Source: Patiria miniata
Lineage: Eukaryota > Echinodermata > Asteroidea > Valvatida > Asterinidae
Assembly (NCBI RefSeq): GCF_015706575.1
Contig: NW_024037072.1
Span: 253,001 to 317,000 of the forward strand
DNA length: 64,000 nucleotides
Reading direction: 5' to 3'
This document shows positions 14,001 through 27,000 of this stretch, in pieces (positions within the stretch are counted from its first letter, which is position 1; the number at the start of each line of letters is the position of its first letter). A program made the translations under genes and the position numbers. Below the pieces are notes generated by a model. It was not told where the DNA came from, did not search any database, and saw nothing but the letters and a program-made list of their open reading frames with translations.

Positions 14001-15009
14001 AATTTGTTTATCAGAAGTAATGTTAGATTACATGTAATTGAATCGGGTTTTTAACAACATTTTGAAGCCGCATCGGGCCTTTTCCATTTTAATGTATTTT
14101 TTCTATTTGCAACCATAACAGAACTCGGATTCTTTTTTCATTGTAAAAATACGGTCACGATTTTATCTCCATTGGTATTAGCGTTATTAAGAATGTGAAA
14201 GAAATAAGTGGACAGGTGATGGAAGTATGCATGATCCTAAATCAAGATGACATCTGTGAAGCAGCTTATTTTATTAGCACTGGAGTAATTCATTCTTTAC
14301 ACTTGAAGACATGTGTTTCTTAAACTTCAAAGACGCTTCAAAATTGCAAATAACTGAAAGTACACAAAACTGATTTAGTCCTCTTTTTTTCAATACACAA
14401 CCAGACTACAAGAAGACCAGTATGCTTCAGAGTGTCCAAGTATTTGAGGAGTTTGTCTCAGGCTTGGAGAAGATGTGGAAAGGCAAACTGATTGAACAAA
14501 GTGGTAAGCTGTGACTTGTAAACTTGAGAATATCTGTCAGTTTATACTGAAACCAGAAACATGACATTGTACAACCAACAGTCACATTTTTAGAGGTTTC
14601 ACACTAAATTATTGAGATGCATGTATGCCAGATCATCACATATACCGGTAAAGATGCACAAGTACCCCATCATTGATTTTAAAAATTCATCACCACCATG
14701 CATCCCATGGTCACACAAAGATGATACCAATTTATGCATATACATGTATTAAGAGAGCAGTAGTCATGTATACATTACGTATACAGTGTGTGAGTGTGTG
14801 TATACAATGTGTCCTGCACACAGCTCTAACAAGTGGTCATGAAGCCTCACATTTTGTTCATGTAAGGATTCCACAGTTCGGCATCTGATCGCATAGTGAA
14901 TGTATATTGAGCCTATCTTGACTTACGCTTACTTCTGCTTTTGGAGTTGGCCTTTTGACAATTTCTCTTTCTCCTACATCTTACAACAGATATCAAGAAA
15001 GAATTTTGA
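8017..15009 (+). CDS. PRIM1: DNA primase small (catalytic) subunit PRIM1, 12 exons
   Basis: PRIM1 makes the RNA primers for DNA replication in the polymerase alpha-primase complex. Exons, all joining in frame: 8017-8185, 9627-9784, 10322-10428, 11116-11189, 11607-11743, 11848-11906, 12374-12486, 12882-12979, 13354-13556, 13860-13948, 14405-14503, 14990-15009. The product is 441 residues (human 420). It opens with a conserved [20 protein letters not shown] block. The catalytic pair is D131/D133 in [11 protein letters not shown], the third acidic residue D328 is in RLDVNVSKG, and the zinc site is C143, C144, C150 and C153. [10 protein letters not shown] is also conserved. The end KKEF resembles the human QKDF end. 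The extra length is a serine/threonine-rich N-terminus and a charged loop in exon 10. The ATG context (AAACATGG) is good. One intron is AT-AC and one is GC-AG. Confidence 0.97.
8246..8754. mobile_element. Long palindromic MITE in PRIM1 intron 1, TA-flanked
   Basis: The two halves are inverted copies of each other over about 250 bases: TAGCCCCATAAATGTGGCC at the left matches GGCCACATTTATGGGGCTA at the right, and the arms continue through a CATGTTTTTGTAC segment to the middle. The TA at each edge suggests a TA target duplication, as in Tc1/mariner-like elements. There is no open frame. A 73-base relative with the same termini lies at 61544-61616, and a left-end fragment is visible near 9267. 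It can form a large hairpin in the PRIM1 pre-mRNA. Confidence 0.75.
12487..12881 (+). other. U12-type AT-AC intron of PRIM1
   Basis: The intron begins ATATCCTTT, the exact minor-spliceosome AT-AC 5' splice site consensus, and ends in TTCAC. A matching U12 branch site TCCTTGAC lies at 12856-12863, with the branch A about 19 bases from the 3' end. Using these sites joins exons 7 and 8 in frame (codon A|AT) and gives a continuous primase sequence. No GT-AG pair here preserves the frame as well. Confidence 0.88.
13949..14404 (+). other. GC-AG intron of PRIM1
   Basis: Exon 10 ends AAAAG followed by GCAAGA, the usual form of a GC donor, and exon 11 begins after CCAG at 14404. This join restores the frame and the conserved DYKKTS block. 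No GT donor nearby keeps the phase. Confidence 0.75.
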
Positions 15010-15593
15010 ACATTCAATTCGACGCTGCTGAGATGAAGATGAGAAACCAATCACCATGGCAACTGGCTGTCATGGCAACAGACTGCCAAAGCAATACAGC
15101 CATTATTGGCATGACATCAACCTAAGACAATAGGGCCAAATATCAACACTTTACCTAACAGCAAAGAGACCGCTCACTTTTGCACAATGTAAATATTGCT
15201 CTGACTCGTCAGCTTCAAGCTATTACTGTTTACAACTATCTCTTCAAGTGCAAAAGAAATACGACACAAAGAAACAGATCTAAGCTGCATTAGTTAATTT
15301 GGCTTGTTTCAAACGGCAACTGAAATAATCTACATCATAGCATTTACATAATTCCTCTGTCGTTAATTTCCTTTAAATTCAAGTTTGTTTTTTTCTTCAT
15401 TTTTATCCTGAAAATAAGGCCACATCATGACTTCAGACAACATATCAAAGTACATTGGCTTGGTATTATTATTATCACATTGTGGCAACATTTCTACATT
15501 TTATCTGTACAGAAATTCTCGGCAAGCCTTAGTAATAGGCTGTGCACTTGGCACTTGAGAAATAGAGTTTTGTACACAGTGAAACATACTTGT

Positions 15594-15599
15594 ATTAAA
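15594..15599 (+). terminator. Candidate PRIM1 poly(A) signal (ATTAAA)
   Basis: This common variant poly(A) hexamer lies about 585 bases after the PRIM1 stop. I did not see a clear AATAAA closer to the stop. Confidence 0.35.
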
Positions 15600-17736
15600 A
15601 AAATGTTTAATACAATGACTTGTATTAATGTAATTGAAAAGGTCAAGTATGTCATTTAAATTGAGTCTATAGCACACAGTGGTGTTAATCCTAAAACAAA
15701 TTAAAAGTTCTTAGGATCATTTGCAACTGAACTCAAACCACATTGTTGTAGAAATCTATATTTATGAAGTAAAGATTGACGTGCTACAAAAACACTGAAA
15801 AATTTTTCCGTCCGGCTTGACCAGGCTCCAGATAGTGCCCATTTAAGTCTGATAACCCATATGCAAATGGAATTAAAAAGTAGCACTTCTTGGGCATGTT
15901 TCAATTGGGCTTGGAATGCACGGCCAAGTCGGCTTACATTCAGCAAAACTTCAACAGATTTCACAAAAGAAAAGGAACAAAACATATATACATGGTTGTA
16001 AACCACTTTCTTAAAAAGTTTAGTATCCACTTTACTGTAACTTAAACTGGTTACATAAAAACAACATCCAGCGTGTTTGATTTTAAAGGTTTCTGTGAAA
16101 AAAATGAAATCATCAATGATCTTATAGCTTATAATCCTTTGGTTAAAAGTACCTGTACATGTATATAATACAAGGATCCAATACATGTATATGTTATTTG
16201 TAATAATCCTTCGTACACTGAACTGCCCAAAATTACCCGCCCACTCTTCGCTGGTCCGCCCAAAATCTTGAGTGATACAGCTGATGGCAGCTATGGAATG
16301 GCCTGGTGATTTTGGGTAGTACACTAACTTAGACTTGTGTTTCAAGAGTTGCGCCAACCAGATATAAAAAGTGACTCGGGTCGACCCAAGTAGAGTTTGG
16401 TTTCCAGAGAGGCAAACTTTATGGATTAACCCTAACCCTGCTAATGCAACAAAGTAACGATGGTCAAACGTTGTCACGTACTGTTGCACGTAACATTTAG
16501 TCACCATGCTTTGTTGTATCTTGTTGCATTTTCATGTACATAATTAAAATCTTCACAATACTGGTTTGACGCGACTCTAGATCATAAGTCTGAAATTGGT
16601 GGCAAAGGGTTAAGATGTTTTTCTTTTTCTATATATCAACAGTCATTACAAAATAATTCTATGCAATTTGTATGTACAGCAATGTTTCGGGATTGGATTC
16701 ATTCGTCTTCCAAGTCTAGCAATAGAATTAGCACCGTAATAACTGTGTACAGATACTAACATTAACATCTGTCGCCAGGTTGAGCCACCTTGGATTTTGA
16801 ATGTTCCCATTTTCTCAAGGAACCTTGTAGCATGGCTAAAAGTATATCTTATTTAACAGTCACACTAAAGATCTACAACAAATTAAGGTCATTTGCAAGA
16901 TAGTAACTGACAAAAAGGCCATCCCATAAATTCACCTTAAACCTCCAAAGATATGAATTTACAACAACAGATCATTTTGTATAGAATATTTTATTTCAAG
17001 TAACAAAAAAACCCAAATTCTCCCAGCAAGGTTTTAATGTCAAAATGAGGCATCATGAGCAACAGTCGGGTACCTTTTGAGTTTGACACTTGTTCTTTGG
17101 AGTAATCTTCAGGGTGTAAGACCAATATGGCTGCTGTGTGACAGACGTGTGTCATCTTCACTGACCAAATACCACAACTTTGTACAGTGTATTAAGTATA
17201 TACAGTACAAATAAAAACGGATTAATTTATTATTTGTACACAATGAAATGTTGATTTAAACACTAAAATATATGCTGAGAATTAAAGCCTTTTTTGTGAA
17301 ACAAAATTCAGTGTTTTAAATCGGCCGATGAGCAAACTTGTGAGTGTAGGAATACAAAAAAAAAACACGATACACTTTACAGTAAGCAATACAGAGCCAA
17401 CTCAAACATGAACATTGTGCATACAGAATGAGATTCAGATTAACAAGGCAGTAAAAATCAGCACGGTGCCAAGTAAAATAAAAAACTAAAAGTAACTTTA
17501 CAGAACACTGCAGAATAATAAACACTACTTACATGTACACCAGATATGAACATTTTGGCCCCCGGAAATTAATGTACAAATCAACTGAGCAATGGCGTCC
17601 TATTTTCTGAGGTTAGCCTTTCATGTTGAATAAGATGCCAATCGTATGATTTGATGACTGTAAAATGCACTTATTGTGTACTGGGAAAGTAGGGATAGAA
17701 CACATGCCAGTGTTGGCACCTTCTGTTACTTCGTTC

Positions 17737-18100
17737 ATGTCTGAAGGAACATTTGCTCTTAGTGCAGTTTTTTTGTTTAAAGCAACAAAATTGCTCAAAA
17801 TCTTAAACCTGTTAAGGTTTCAGCTAACAGGATACTATACAGTTTGAGAAAATGGAGGGTACGCACAATGTTTTGGGTCTTGTGAATGGGTTTCATTGCT
17901 AATGCACGTTAAAAAGAGTGGACTTGCAGGCACCCTATTTTAAAACCACCTTCATTGTTAAGTTTTCTTCCAAACGACACCATTTCCGGTGGAATTATTT
18001 GATACCAGTCCTATCTTCACTTTGAACAAGGTTTGTGCATTAAATCCATAGGTACTTTTCCGGGTAATTACAAGTGATCCTACAGTAACTGGCTTTATTG
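17737..18100. repeat. Dispersed repeat, related to 52973-53300
   Basis: Shared blocks include AAGCAACAAAATTGCTCAAAATCTTAAA, a TTGCTAATGCACGT segment, AAACCACCTTCA, CCTATCTTCACTTTG and GGGTAATTACAAGTG. Each has a diverged partner in the same order at 52973-53300. No terminal repeats or coding content were recognised. Confidence 0.55.
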
Positions 18101-19557
18101 GAAAGAAAACTTGCCTGAATCTCTACTTTTTAAGGCCAAAGATGTTGGCAAGCTTTGTCCCTCCACCCCAGGGGAGTGTCTTCTTCCCCACCCCAGAGAG
18201 ACATGCCCTTTCCCCACCCCATGGGGACATCACACGATTTGAGCCCAGATTTCATCACTGGAAAAGCACTTCATACAAACATAAGTAATAATCTTATAAA
18301 ACAGCATTGTAATCATGCCAATTCATTTTACCATTTTAAAAACTGAGCATGATACACTATCAGCAGTAAAAAAAAAATAAGATACATTTCATAACTTAGT
18401 TGTAATGCCCAAGTACATCAGTGAAAACAAGAGAGTAATGATCATGAAAATTGTTAATGGGAAAAAAAATTGTTTCAAAACCTAATATTTGTCAATTACT
18501 GACTAGCCAGAGACACATGTTGGTGAAGTTGGAGTGTTCCATGTTTTTTTTTATTTCTGGAGACAAGAAACAACTTGTATTAATTGTAACAGCAACAGCA
18601 ACAAAATGATGTGATTGTACCTGCAATGACACACGCCCTTTCTAATATCTGCTAAATGTGTCTTTTTTTAACAGACATGTTTGTACTGTGTGGCACTAGC
18701 CAATCAAAACAGAGATTGACATGACCTACATAGGTCAATTGGCTGGTAGTGCTTTACCCAGTAATGCATATTATTCTGTAATATAAGTACGGCTACCAGC
18801 TAATACTTGCGTAATAGTGGGAGTGTATAATTAAACGAGTCTATGAAATTGATGAAGTTTTTCAAAATGAGTTTGTCTCATTGAATTGTCAAGGGCAGGT
18901 ATCTAGTCTAATTATGCATCAACTGTTGTGGTTATACATTTTCTGCTGTCGGTATTTTTCATTTTCTATATACAAAATTTAAAAAGCAAAAAACTACCAA
19001 AAGGTTTTTACTAAAATTCCACTATGACTACACTATGAGCAGTTCACACAAATTGAAACAAAGATGCATGTCAAAACATTACAAAATAAAGCTATTAACA
19101 GAAATACATAACAGTATTTGAAGGAAAAAATTACTTTAAAAAGCAAAAGAAGAGATTTTCAAATACTCCTTTATGTCCAATATTTGTAATAGCATACATT
19201 CAACATTCAAAAATGTCAGGGCTTGGAACAGCTTTTTTTTTAATGTGAAGGCTCCGGCAAAAATGGAAATACATGCTGTCTTTGACAAGGCATGCTATTT
19301 TTGACATTGGTATATTTAAAGTTTACTGAATAACTGATTGTTTTTAATGCCTGTCAGGGAAGCCCTAATCTTGAATCTCCTAGAGGACAAACAATATAAA
19401 TTGCAAATCTTTAAAATTGGTTCATGGTAAAAAAGAAGAAGCTGAATTCAAAGCGCACTTGTGTTGTCAAATTTAAAATACTAATATTCAGTGAATCTGT
19501 ACAAATTTAATAATTTTTCTGGAGTTAATTGCGCCACAAAGGAACAAACAGCAACCT

Positions 19558-21050
19558 CTAGGTTTTTGGGGTAAGATCAAGATTCTGAAGGAGGTTTGGA
19601 TCAGGAACGCCCACTGGCATCGGCACAACTGGCGTTGGCATAACTTGAGCGGTATTGTCCATCGTGACCATAGAGGGCGCTGTGTCATTCGCAGAGGCAG
19701 ACGGGGCGGAGTTGATGATTTCAATCTTGGCTTGTACCCCACCCTCTTCCTCACCCTCTTGCTTAGTGTGGACGTTGGAGTGTTTCTTGAGGTGGTCCTT
19801 GCGCCAGAATCGTTTGTCGCAGTCCGGGCACGGGTAGCGCTTCTCACCACGCTCTAGCTGGCTCAGCTCCCGGATCTTCTTGTTATCGTGGGTTCGGACA
19901 TGCTTGGACAGGTGGTCGCTGCGCATGAAGCTCATTGGGCATTCAGGGCACTGGAAACGCTTCTCACCTGTACCAAGACAAAGACACAAAACAAGAACAA
20001 CTTTATCATAACAAGCCACTTTGCTTGTTATCATCAAATTAACCACTGTGGGAATCTGATGAGGTTGACTTCAACTAACTAGACTACTATGAACCAAAAC
20101 TGACTTACTGGGAGACGAAAAACATAGGACTGGATAGTACAGTTGGCATGGGACCAAATACTCTGGAAGTGAAAGGTTCAAATCCCTGACTCAACCCTTT
20201 GGACCCCCAAGGACACACCCCTTAGCCTTGACTCGGACCCACAACCTGAGCCGACAGAGCTTGAGTTTGATGCTCAAGACAACAAGGATGTGGCACTCAA
20301 TTCAATTCAATTGTAGTAAAGCCTGTTTAATCCAACAGCTGCACTAAAAAGTGTAGTCTATCCACAAAATCAAAGAAAAAAATTATATCAGTTTGACATT
20401 TTAAGGAGAAAGTTCTGGCCAGCTTGCTAACCTGTGTGTGTCCTGGAGTGTCTCTGTAGCTCATCAGACCGTGTGAAGCGTCGTTCACATCCAGTCCAGT
20501 TACAGATGTAAGGTTTCTCCCCTGTATGGCCCCTAATGTGAGCCTTGAGGTGGGAGGTCTTGGCGAAGGCCTTGCCGCAGCCTTCAACATGACACAGATG
20601 CTTCTTGGGTCCGATGGGCGCCGCGGGGTCACCCGGCTTCCTCCTGAAAGAGAATGGAAGGATTACACTTTGTTTAAACATTGTTTCATTTTATACAAAT
20701 GTTTAATCAAACTTTTGCCATTTAAATGAGTGTCACAAATGAGACAAGGTAAAGAAAAAGGATATGCACGTCATTATAGGCCCACGGAGTACATAGAAAA
20801 TGTTGACAAAGGTCTCTGCTTAAAATATCAGAAGGATATGACTTTACTTAGTTAGGTCTGAAAATTGACACTCAACATCTGTTGCGGATTTGTTGAGCAT
20901 CAAGTGCATGTCCTAAATGTGGTGCTTACTCTTTGCCTTCCAGCACGCAGTTGGGGCAGCTGCAGGGTTGTCTTTGTAGTCTCTTCTGCCCGGCTGTCTT
21001 CTTTTGAAACGCCTGGCCTTGGTTGCCTGCAGAGTGCTTGTTGCACTCAA
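19558..21050 (-). other. Second Sp module: Btd box plus four fingers
   Basis: The exon at 20930-21050 ends in [17 protein letters not shown] (Btd box). The exon at 20432-20643 carries fingers 1-2 with the KTSHLKA and RSDELQR helices. The exon at 19558-19967 carries finger 3 (RSDHLSK), then a linker and a fourth finger [17 protein letters not shown], followed by an acidic glutamate-glycine stretch and the tail ending in TPKT. The three family-type helices match Sp1/3/4, so GC-box binding is expected. The fourth finger is not part of normal Sp proteins. Confidence 0.88.
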
Positions 21051-24000
21051 CTAGAAACAAAATGGATAGAAAATAAACCATCTTTAGATGGAATTTTCAT
21101 GACGCCACCATCACTACGTCTTAATTGTCATGCCAAAGGGAGTGGCAGCGCAGTGAGCCATTATTAACATTCATGAAAATGTAAACCTTTGGTGTACAGG
21201 CATGGGCTGAATGCCACTCGAAATGTGACGTTACAAAATTCCATCTCTAAAAACAATCAAGGACATTGCTGAGAAGAAATGACATCAAACCCCAAATGAA
21301 GCAATCGTCTGGTAAAAAGTGTCATCCTTGTTGGCAAAACATGCTGCTGTATGCAAAAGAGGTCATCGCAATCAGCACCTCAATATATAGTCTGCTTAAA
21401 CTGTCATTATTATTTATATTGTGATGTATTGTGATATAAAAGCAATCTAATCAAATCTAATCAAATAAAACCGTAAGATTGCCACCTGGCATGCCTGGTG
21501 TCAGATGATGTCCAGCTCTCACTCAAGCCTAATTTTTCAAATCTTCAGCAGTCAGTTATTTGTTTTTTTGGTTACATTATTGAAGTACGTGTTTGACCCT
21601 CACCCCCCCCCCCCAATACAGAGTGGTATGGCGACGCCCATGGGGACATTACCCTGACCTTTCCCTGAAGCTTCTCCAGTGGCAGCCAATGTACCATCCT
21701 CCTCGACATCTGGCTGGGATTGTGATCCACTTTTCCGTCTTCCTTTGGCCTTTTTGTTGTTGTGTGTCTTGATATGCTTGGACAAGTGGTCGCTCCGCAG
21801 AAATCTCTTCATGCATATCGTGCACTGGTACTTCCTCTCGCCTGGATTAACATGTACAAGAAAACAAACCACAAAAAAAGATGATGAGAATAGCAGGTCA
21901 GAGCGGGTCAACATCACTGATATGTAAAGCTTGAGATTTGCTTAACAGCGCTGCATAAAACTTCACAGTAAGTTTGTGCCAACATGTACGGCAGAAAAAT
22001 TGTGCTAACATCAAACATGGAGATTCCTTCAACCAAGTGACAAAGTCAAAGTCTGCCGCTTACGTAAGGGTGTTGCTTGCCATCGGATCTCAAAAAATTA
22101 AATAAATGAAAGGCTCTGTTCAGCAGGACTTGGTGTGCTTAGCACACCATGTGATTGATTAAACCACAGGCTTCTATTTTGGGGCACTGCTCAGCAAAAC
22201 ATTTTTCTGATTAAGATTTGTTAAGACTATGCACATACCGGTACACTACCCCTAATACAATCTAAAAGTCCATGGAAAACAGGATATAAGCGCATGCAAA
22301 GACACAACAACACACATTTCACAACAAGCATTTCAAAATAAGCGGTAAAGTCAACGCAGTAACTACAGCCAAAATATGCAATGCCCAAAGTTATTACCAA
22401 AAAAAAATCTTGTTAGAATGAATACATGGGATGTGATGTGATGTAGGGTGCATCAAGTATGGATTAGTATTGAGTCTCTAGGTCGGTGGATGTGGGGATG
22501 TGTGTACCTGTGTGTGTCCGGTAGTGTCTCTGGAGTTTGTCTGCCCTTCTGAAGCCACGCCCACAGAGTGGCCAATCACAGATGTGCGGTAATTCCCCAG
22601 TCACTTTCTTAGCAGTTGTGGCTGCTGGGGCAGCAGCAGCTGCAGCCCTGGGTTTGCGACGTCTCTCTGTTCACCAAAAAAGAAATGTGCAACCACACCC
22701 AGGGCAGGAATGAAAATAAAAAAACTCAGAATTAATGTAGTGACAAAAAAATGGTTCCCCAAATTGGCGTGCCCAATATCGTCCCTTTTTTAACTAAGGA
22801 GAATATTCTCAATTTGAAAAAAATGGCTAACTTCCTTCAACTGAAAAGAAAATAGGAAGTGCTTTCCTTTAAAGGTAACATATGTTTGGCTATATGTTGT
22901 TGACTTTACCTCTAATGAAAACATATATATGACAGAGGCAATGAAAAGGACCACAAAACAAAAGCTGTGTCAAGAATAATTCTTTCCACCACATATACAT
23001 ACATGTAACACTTTTCTTAAAGCACAAAAACAATTTATCAGAAGCAAGATATCAATGTGTCTACAACACAATATTTTAAGCGAGGGCGTGTCTACAACTT
23101 TGACATGCTTGTGTCATCCCTCTGAGAACATGGCATGATTCAGTCAGAAATGTGCACTGTTCTCAATACATCAGCACCCGATTTCATCAAACTCTTCGTA
23201 ACTTACGATGCATCGTATCGCTACGATGCGTCGCAGCTGCAACGCGTCCTGCGATCCATTTCATGAAACACGTCGTAAGTGCGACACGTCGTAGGTGGTA
23301 TTTATACCACAACTCGGTGACTGTTTTATCTATTTAGTCAGCGTACAGTAAATAGTCCTCTGATAATCAACAAAGAATCGTCGGATCTCAGCTCGACATT
23401 TGTTAAAACGTAAAACAAAATGGCGGCCGTGCGATGCAAGTTTGAAGGAAAACAAGCTCTCAGTGGACTGTATAGCTACTTTGAAATTTCAATTGTAATA
23501 TTCCATTGTAATTCATAATTATTCAATGAATTTTCTAATCTGGCTTAGAAAGGGACTCTTCTTATTTTGCAATGACCACTAGACACGTCGTAAGTTGCGA
23601 CATGTTTTAAGCCGTTCTCAAGGAACTTACGACGCGTTCAACACATCGCAACTTTCGTGAAATGGATGATACGATGCGTCGCGAGTTGCGACATGTTACA
23701 CGTTGTAACTCGAGTTGCGACGCGTCGCAGCGCTCCATGAAATTGGGTGCAGAACAAGCTGGGAGGGCCAAGTTTTCTAATATAAGTACCGGTGTGTGTG
23801 TGTATGCATGCAGGTGTACATGTACATGCTTGTTAGAGGTGATTCACAAGGGTGAAATTGCAGTTTAGTCAGATGTTTAACAACCATTTACCACCAGTCA
23901 ACCACAAGTCCTTGCAAGTGCATCACAAGTCATCCAAATCCAAGACAGAACACAAGCTATTCAAATGAACTGTGACAAGGCACTCCTTTGTTATGTTCTT

Positions 24001-27000
24001 CCTTAACTCACGACCAGACTTGTGAATTAACTTGTGATGTCATTGTGGACAAACTTGTGATGAACGTATGTTTGACCCAACTACCGTACAACACTGATCG
24101 TAAACGCATTCTAAGTGCGTGCCTATATGTAAGTTCAAAATGGATAGTGCTTGGTCATTTCTTGTCCATTTATGTCTAATTTTACTCTGCGTGATTCATT
24201 TCAACAAAAGTTAAGGACTACATCGCGTTCTTATCAGAGATGCCCCTGCGCTCTCCCTCCCTACCCCAAGGGAGCTTTCTAAATTAAACACCCATGTGCC
24301 ATATTTTCGACACTGCTGTTTTGTTTCCAAAATTGTCAACCCTGGAAATACATGGATTATCTTGTTTATCAGTCAAATTTTAAGTCACTTAAAACAAAAG
24401 CATGCACCTTAAAGTTAAAACAAAGGGTGCAAAATACAAAATAATAATAATAATAAATTCCACAAAATAAATAAAAAGCTGAAGGGTGAACTTTATGCGA
24501 TAAAAACTAGACTTGCGTTGACCTTACAACTAAATATCTTGGAGCACAGTAAATCTATGGCGAAAGAGTTCCCCCCCCCCAAAAAAATTTTCGCATTCAG
24601 TGATTCACTGGCTGATATTTGTTTTGAAATTTCTGAACGCATATTTGCTATTTCAGTCAGTTCACATCACTCAACATCATCTTGCTCAAATTTTATGGCA
24701 CGGCCGAGCATAGATAATTGTTATGCACAGAACACATTTGCTTAGTAAGTGGTTACCGGCCAATATGTCATGTGGTTTGTATTACTTGTGACTGGTTCCC
24801 TACTATCATCTGTAAAGCACACAAATGTGTTTACCTTTCATGTATCTCTATCAGCATTTATGCCAGCACCATTCTGAATCCTCCACAGTGCTTGAGCCCA
24901 AAGGGAACAAACCTTGGACTTAACCTTTTCAGGTGCATAAGGTTTCAAGGGCTACATGACATTTTTACATTCCTCATTCCTGCAAAGTTCCCCAAAACTC
25001 AAGGATCAAGGATCTTGGAAGGTTAAGGATTCAGCAGTCAAATGAAATTTTGCCAAGGTCACAAGTCATAAGAAAAACAAAACACAAAACGAACCAGCCA
25101 GACACCAGCCACAAACATCAGCTTGCATGTACCTGTGTGGGTCCTGTAATGCCTGTGGAGTTCATCAGATCGTCTGAAGCTGCTTCCACACAGCGGCCAG
25201 TCGCAGGCATACTGCAGCTGGCCTGGGTGGGTCCGTAGATGCTGCTTGAGTTTGGACGTCGTATCAAAGATCTGACCGCAGTTGGGCACATGGCAGATGT
25301 GCTCCCTGGGACCGATGGTGATATCTCGCCTGTTGCAAGGATTGTTGAGTTGTGTATCAGTTACAATGAAACCTCTACTTTTCTGGCTATACAGCTATGG
25401 GATAGTACATGTAAGAAACTGTTCAATTTACTTCACCATGCCTACCAATTATAAATGTGTCTATAAGCCACTTCCCATACACAAGTGTCATATGGCCAAC
25501 TGCAGCCAAGTAATTCAGATGCAACATGATACTTGTACTTGTTGTAACGTGCCATTGATACTGAAATCCACAGATCATTTCATGTTTATAAACATGACTG
25601 TATCATTGCTTCCATCCCTCAACTCAACACTGCTAAGCTAAGCATTATGCATCAACACATGTTATGTTACATGATGAAGTCCATGCGATGTGTAGGGCAA
25701 GCCCTGTGAATCCACAAATCAGCATTCATTACCCATCATGCTCACAGAAACTCCAATGATTTGAATTCATTTCTTGAAGGGTGAGGCACAATGGTTACCC
25801 AATTATTTGCATGCACATGGAATTAAAAACTATTTCGTCCCTCATACAAAAAACAACAGTCAACAACTGCCACATATTTGCATTACCAATGCATGACATA
25901 CATATATCTGTATGTCTGTAAGTCTAAGGTGTTCACAACATACAACTGTACATGTAAATACACTTAAGTAACACATGACCCTACATGTACATGTAGATCA
26001 TTTTGCAAAAAGTAATGTTCTCACCACAGATAAATGTAGATGGAATCTTTATGTAGGGTACTGTAATTTTTTTTTTAAATTTAAAGCAAAATTACGCTAG
26101 AAAAAAGGCAAAGAAAAACCTGTAAAATTACAATTTTCATTTTGAACCTTTGTGTATAGAATTAAAACATCCAAAATAACAAAATAACGAAATGGACACC
26201 ATGCCCACTTGTACATGTAATCATGTGTCCAAACCATTCCAAACTTTCTATTGTTACTTTTAGAGGTTTGAAGATTTGTAGCCGTGGAAATTCAATAACC
26301 CTCCCAGGATTTCCCTGACTTGAGAACAAAATATACTGCGGCACCTTGGCACTCGCAGTAACGCCCACAATATCCTGCCTAGTCCTGACAAACAATCCCT
26401 ATTCCAGTACCCCCAAAACCACCATAGGGGGTCACGTCAGGTGCTGATGAATGTCATTACCCTGGGCAGAATACAGCAAGGAAATCCTGCCCTTTTCATG
26501 ACCGTGCTACATTATTACAACAATACCAACTTTTTGTCAACGGAATAAACATGCTAGGCTTGTCTTGAAGTTCCTAAGCCTGGAATTAAGTGAAAGCTTG
26601 CATGAGTAATAATCAGTGTGTTGGGTGTGTTCTGGGACTGACCTTTATAGATATGAGGTTCCAGACACCTTTCTAACTGTTGTAAATTACATGTAAGTCG
26701 GTGAAGGGCAACACCTAATATTGAACCTTTGTAACCTATTGTGGCTGAGGGTGAGATTGCTATCTATGCCTAAAGTACATGAATTATGTGGCCTGACCCA
26801 ACACAACGAGAAAGAAGTTGTGCATGTACAAGTATCAAAAGTGGATCACTCTCACTGAATAAGCAGAGTAACTCCTTTCCAATGACACATGTACGGGTAA
26901 CTCTTTTGTTTTTTATTTGTTTTTAAAACATCTGGCAGTTTTGAAGAATTCAGTTTCAGGGCTTTGAATGAATTGTTTCACTTGGGGTACAAGACGAATT

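Larger units (their letters stand above)
15010..19557. other. Convergent 3' flanks of PRIM1 and the PHD-Sp gene
   Basis: No conserved protein is recognisable. On the + strand an ATTAAA at 15594-15599 could end the PRIM1 transcript. On the - strand an ATTAAA variant lies at 19506-19511, about 50 bases past the PHD-Sp stop, with further AATAAA/ATTAAA candidates near 19239, 18549, 18093, 17226 and 16989, so a long 3' UTR is possible. A 268-codon open frame on the - strand (15701-16507) has no family I recognise. A dispersed repeat at about 17737-18100 is related to 52973-53300. Confidence 0.55.

Noticed and set aside
19645-20082. + strand frames opposite the PHD-Sp zinc finger exons
   Set aside because: Antisense shadows of coding exons; no conserved content.
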